This document shows, piece by piece, positions 60,986 through 64,000 of a stretch of 64,000 bases of DNA; position 1 is the stretch's first letter, and each line of letters starts with the position of its first letter. Made by a program: the position numbers and the translations under genes. This DNA is from Prochlorococcus sp. AG-412-J13 (lineage in GTDB: Bacteria > Cyanobacteriota > Cyanobacteriia > PCC-6307 > Cyanobiaceae): assembly GCA_003214815.1 (NCBI GenBank), contig QCLE01000006.1, positions 22,479 through 86,478 on the forward strand, given 5' to 3'. The notes under the pieces are model-generated. The model searched no databases. It was not told the origin of the DNA and was given only the letters and a program-made list of their open reading frames with translations.

Positions 60986-61456
60986 CTAAGATTCAAACCA
61001 CTCAGGAATTTGCTCATAACTTGCTTTATTAGATTTATTTTCTTTTGATTCTGTTTTCCAACAACATGTTCTTCCTTTATCCTTATCATACAAGTATTCA
61101 TTAGCCCATCTCCAAATTAATTCAGCAGTGAACTCCATTCCAACATTATTCATAATTCTCAGATCTAAAGCATCCAAGTCATGTAATTTTTCCCAGTAAT
61201 TCAATAAAGGATCATCTTTATTTATCAAAAAAGTATGATCAAATTGCTTCTTTAGTTTATTTTCAAGGGGCTTTAGGCTTGAAAAATCCACCACAAAACC
61301 ATTTAGATCTAATTTTTTTGCAGTAAACCAAAAAGTGAATGATCTTGAATATCCATGCACAAATCTGCAGTGGCCTGAATGGCGCCATTGCCTATGTGAA
61401 CAGGGAAAATCCTCGTAACTTTTACTGCATGAAAATTTCAGAGAATGAATATACAT
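60986..61456 (-). CDS. QueD-like 6-carboxy/6-pyruvoyl-tetrahydropterin synthase family protein
   Basis: A 156-residue T-fold protein. The substrate/metal block HRQWRHSGHCRFVHGYSRSF corresponds to the catalytic Cys (Cys30) and the HGH motif, but the last position is Tyr36 in HGYS, not His. The family normally uses three zinc histidines; here His21, His26, His29 or His34 may replace. The C-terminal EFTAELIWRW contains the conserved Glu. Its product could be a queuosine or pterin precursor. I chose ATG 61456 over a TTG one codon earlier. Confidence 0.8.
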   Translation of the reverse strand: MYIHSLKFSCSKSYEDFPCSHRQWRHSGHCRFVHGYSRSFTFWFTAKKLDLNGFVVDFSSLKPLENKLKKQFDHTFLINKDDPLLNYWEKLHDLDALDLRIMNNVGMEFTAELIWRWANEYLYDKDKGRTCCWKTESKENKSNKASYEQIPEWFES

Positions 61457-61519
61457 CAATTAACTGGTAGGATAATTTCTGACAAGACATAATGAATAGG
61501 ATTTAACAAAACAAACATA

Positions 61520-62203
61520 ATGACTTATTCAACTAATTTTTCGATAGAAGATCTACGCTTTGATAATTATGGATTAATCCCTGCAATAGCACAAGATTGG
61601 CTTGACGGTTCGATTCTTATGCTTGCATGGATGAATAAAGAATCATTGACCATGACTCTTGAAACCAAAAACGTTCATTACTGGAGTCGATCAAGATCCG
61701 AAATTTGGAGAAAAGGAGCTACAAGTGGAAGTACCCAAATACTTAAGGAGATAAGATTTGACTGCGATAATGATGCATTAATTCTCTTGATTGAACAAAA
61801 TGGTTCCGGCGCATGTCACACGGGGGAGAAAAGTTGTTTTTTCAACGAAATCCATATTAATCAAAATGATAAAAAAGAGAAAAAAACAACTCCCTTCTCA
61901 AATATTTGCTCTGAATTATTTAATACAATTAACGAAAGATCGATCAATCCTTCAGAGAAAAGTTACACTAATCATTTATTAACAAAAGGCAGTAACACTA
62001 TATTGAAAAAAATAGGAGAGGAATCCGCAGAATTTATAATGGCTTGCACAGATAATGATAAAAATTCAATCTCAAATGAAGCTGCTGATTTAATTTATCA
62101 TCTGCAAGTAGCTCTTATTTATTCTGGTGTCCAGTGGAGGGATGTTCTTGCTGTTCTGGAATCAAGAAAAAAAATTAAAAAAAAACATAAATTCACTAAT
62201 TAA
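61520..62203 (+). CDS. hisI: Bifunctional phosphoribosyl-AMP cyclohydrolase / phosphoribosyl-ATP pyrophosphatase
   Basis: A 227-residue fusion enzyme of steps two and three of histidine synthesis. The HisI half has MLAWMNKESL, YWSRSRSEIWRKGATSG and zinc Cys in CHTGEKSCF. The HisE half has the helical nucleotide-hydrolase stretch KKIGEESAEFIMACTDND and EAADLIYHLQVAL. It starts at ATG. Also called hisIE. Confidence 0.96.
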   Translation: MTYSTNFSIEDLRFDNYGLIPAIAQDWLDGSILMLAWMNKESLTMTLETKNVHYWSRSRSEIWRKGATSGSTQILKEIRFDCDNDALILLIEQNGSGACHTGEKSCFFNEIHINQNDKKEKKTTPFSNICSELFNTINERSINPSEKSYTNHLLTKGSNTILKKIGEESAEFIMACTDNDKNSISNEAADLIYHLQVALIYSGVQWRDVLAVLESRKKIKKKHKFTN

Positions 62204-62282
62204 TGATTATTAACTAAATATTAATAAATTATTACATGTATGGCTTATTAACAAATTAACTATAAGTTGAATATATTAATAA

Positions 62283-62288
62283 AGAGGT
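62283..62288 (+). promoter_or_regulatory. Strong Shine-Dalgarno deciding a GTG start
   Basis: AGAGGT lies five bases upstream of the GTG at 62294 that starts the sigma factor gene. It is one of few clear ribosome sites in the window and supports the GTG. Confidence 0.7.
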
Positions 62289-62293
62289 AAATC

Positions 62294-63217
62294 GTGAGTT
62301 CATTAAGCGATTTTCTTGGTGAAATAGGTCGTCATCAACTTTTGACTCCTGAAAGAGAACTCACTATGGGAAGAAAAGTTCAAGAAATGGTTTTTCTCCT
62401 AAATAGATGCCAAGAAGCAGGTGGCAAGGGTGCCGCTTGTGAATATTCCGAAGCTGAAAGGAAAAAGATCAAAATTGGTGAAAAGGCCAAAAATGAGATG
62501 ATAACCGCCAACCTAAGACTAGTTGTCAACCTTGCCAAGAGATACCAAGGAAAAGGACTAGAATTGCTAGACTTAATTCAGGAGGGTACATTAGGCCTTA
62601 CAAGGGCCGTAGAAAAATATGATCCCTCTAGGGGCCACAGATTCTCTACTTATGCTTATTGGTGGATCAGGCAAGGATTAAATAGAGCATTATCAACTCA
62701 AAGTAGAACTATAAGGATACCTGTAAATATCAATGAAAAACTCACAAAATTAAGATCCGCAAAATCAAAGCTTATGCAACTTAAGGGCATTCCACCCACA
62801 ACTGTTGAGCTAGCTGAAGAAATGAAAATAACTAAGGAGGAAATTGATGAACTCCTTTCTTGTGAATTGAGAAGCATTACCGTTAGTCTTCAAGGTACTG
62901 TCAAATCAAAGTCAGATCCCTCTGAGCTAGTTGATATTATTCCAAGTGATCAAACTGCCCCTATGGAATTAGCCGAATTAGCCGAAAGGACAGCCTCAGC
63001 CTGGAAGTTATTAGATAAAGCAAATTTAACTGAAAAAGAAAGAAAGATAGTAAGCCTAAGATTTGGTTTAGACGGTTCTAATGAATGGAGAACTCTAGCT
63101 GAGGTGGCGAGACATATGAGTTGTAGTAGAGAATATTGCCGACAAGTCGTTCAACGTGCCTTAAGAAAGCTTAGAAAAGCAGGAATACAGAATGGACTAG
63201 TTGATAGTATTAGCTAA
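62294..63217 (+). CDS. RNA polymerase sigma factor, type II (RpoD-like group 2)
   Basis: A 307-residue sigma-70 family factor, shorter than primary RpoD because region 1.1 is missing. Region 1.2 is SLSDFLGEIGRHQLLTPERE. Region 2 is NLRLVVNLAKRYQGKGLELLDLIQEG with RFSTYAYWWIRQGLNRAL for -10 recognition. Region 3 follows. Region 4 has TEKERKIVSLRFGLDG and the HTH TLAEVARHMSCSREYCRQVVQRALRKLR for -35. Group 2 sigmas in Prochlorococcus respond to light or nutrient change. The start is GTG 62294. Confidence 0.94.
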   Translation: MSSLSDFLGEIGRHQLLTPERELTMGRKVQEMVFLLNRCQEAGGKGAACEYSEAERKKIKIGEKAKNEMITANLRLVVNLAKRYQGKGLELLDLIQEGTLGLTRAVEKYDPSRGHRFSTYAYWWIRQGLNRALSTQSRTIRIPVNINEKLTKLRSAKSKLMQLKGIPPTTVELAEEMKITKEEIDELLSCELRSITVSLQGTVKSKSDPSELVDIIPSDQTAPMELAELAERTASAWKLLDKANLTEKERKIVSLRFGLDGSNEWRTLAEVARHMSCSREYCRQVVQRALRKLRKAGIQNGLVDSIS

Positions 63218-63252
63218 TAATTCCATTAAAAATCTAAATTCCATAAATAAGG

Positions 63253-63621
63253 ATGACAGAGAATTACAAAAACAAAGAAAAAATTTATGATGCTGAAGTT
63301 TTAGAAAGTTCAACATTTGATGAGAATATCATTATCAAGATCCTTATTAAAGCAGGAAGAACAATTGCTAAGCCTGCCTTAGAAGTTTTGGAGATGGCTA
63401 TAGATCCTTTTACTCCAGCACAAGTAAGAGTTTCCTTAATGGCTGCCCTAGCTTATTTAATTATGCCATTTGACCTTTTCCCTGACTTTATGCCATTAGT
63501 TGGTTTTAGTGATGATTTTGTCGCCCTCACAGCAGTACTTAGTATATGGAGCAAATACATGACTCCTTCAATAAGAGCAAGAGCAGAGAACAAGCTTAAT
63601 AAGTTATTCCCTTTTTTTTAA
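63253..63621 (+). CDS. DUF1232 (YkvA-like) family membrane protein
   Basis: A 122-residue protein. The DUF1232 core is QVRVSLMAALAYLIMPFDLFPDFMPLVGFSDDFVALTAVL, which spans two helices around the PxDLxPD turn. Members are small proteins of unknown function, often membrane associated. It starts at ATG, and its stop is directly followed by the next gene's ATG (TAAATG at 63619-63624). Confidence 0.85.
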   Translation: MTENYKNKEKIYDAEVLESSTFDENIIIKILIKAGRTIAKPALEVLEMAIDPFTPAQVRVSLMAALAYLIMPFDLFPDFMPLVGFSDDFVALTAVLSIWSKYMTPSIRARAENKLNKLFPFF

Positions 63622-63942
63622 ATGAGTAAATTATCTCAACAGGAAGAAAAAGAACTCATTTCCTTCATTAAAGATTGGTTAAAATCTCATGGATTTAACC
63701 AAAAAGATTTAGCAAATGAATTAAATATTAAATCGAGCAGAACCTCTGAGATTATTCTCAAAATTAAAGAATTATATAAAAAAGGCGGTATGTTCAACAT
63801 TGCAAAAAATCTCATAAAGATTGAACAAAATTGGTTAAACAATATCAAAAATGATTATCCAGAGACAAAACAAAAACCACCATATAATCAATTAGATATC
63901 GACTCTCTAGTAAATCAGATAAATCAAGACACTAGTAAATAA
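63622..63942 (+). CDS. Small helix-turn-helix protein (106 aa)
   Basis: An ATG-started protein. Residues about 9-46 (SFIKDWLKSHGFNQKDLANELN then SSRTSEIILKIKELYKK) look like an XRE-type helix-turn-helix, with the recognition helix near residues 31-44. The rest is helical and Asn/Lys-rich. It abuts the DUF1232 gene, so the two are likely coexpressed downstream of a sigma factor gene. DNA binding is inferred. Confidence 0.68.
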   Translation: MSKLSQQEEKELISFIKDWLKSHGFNQKDLANELNIKSSRTSEIILKIKELYKKGGMFNIAKNLIKIEQNWLNNIKNDYPETKQKPPYNQLDIDSLVNQINQDTSK

Positions 63943-64000
63943 ATATTTACTAAAACACTATTTTATTAATAAGAAATAATCTTCTAAATTAACAAAGAGA

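Noticed and set aside
1..64000. CRISPR array, insertion sequence or prophage
   Set aside because: No regular direct repeats with spacers, no transposase, integrase or phage genes, and no composition shift were seen.

Overview
The window looks like a stretch of a Prochlorococcus chromosome, most likely a high-light-adapted strain. The DNA is very AT-rich, gaps are a few to about 200 bases, and TTG starts are common. The gene content is typical of the genus: a Pcb divinyl-chlorophyll antenna gene, a second-type lycopene cyclase, plastocyanin, a type II sigma factor, NdhD, MenB/MenD for phylloquinone, and small families such as DUF3721, DUF760, DUF1350, Ycf51-like and DUF4332. I saw no tRNA, rRNA, insertion sequence, prophage or CRISPR array. 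Genus assignment rests on recognised protein families, not on a search.

Layout. 1-8.2 kb: a truncated MscS channel, a protochlorophyllide-reductase-like SDR, lycopene cyclase with a second SDR, a GIY-YIG-like membrane protein, a glutathione transferase, a GltS-type symporter and pcb with a clear terminator. 8.2-11.5 kb: small genes around hisS, ending in a decapeptide-repeat/DUF3721 protein. 11.5-19.7 kb: a DnaQ-like exonuclease, DUF1350, acs, and a tight minus-strand run comB, nitrilase, amidase, murI, sds. 19.8-29 kb: aroA, an MnmC-like methyltransferase and glmU on the plus strand, facing murF, glgA, menB and menD. 29-35 kb: lepB, DUF760, then a minus-strand manganese ABC transporter operon (mntC, mntA, mntB) coupled to a DUF4336 protein, preceded by a DUF697 membrane protein. 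35.2-44.3 kb: a plus-strand run with an Arg/Gly-rich protein, trpS, thrS, glk, thrB, ndhD and an M3 peptidase. 44.3-50.6 kb: a lipase-like protein, folB, proA and a 1,319-residue TamB-like protein. 50.6-64 kb: Ycf51-like, DUF4332, a small secreted protein, a CocE-type hydrolase, glgB, hemE, an epimerase, petE, clpB, a QueD-like protein, hisIE, a type II sigma factor, DUF1232 and a small HTH protein.

Together these cover light harvesting and electron transfer (pcb, lycopene cyclase, petE, ndhD, menB/menD, sds, hemE), glycogen metabolism (glgA, glgB, glk), wall synthesis (murI, murF, glmU, amidase), amino acid synthesis (aroA, thrB, proA, hisIE) and translation (hisS, trpS, thrS).

I found no clear new multi-gene system. 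The most interesting points are: a strong terminator-like hairpin lying inside the first codons of clpB just after petE; a comB gene whose conserved N-terminus has no ATG, GTG or TTG start; six tandem decapeptide repeats fused to a Cys/His-rich DUF3721 tail; convergent genes interlocked through shared stop codons; a DUF697 protein whose GTPase P-loop is gone; and a DUF4336 protein translationally coupled to a manganese transporter.
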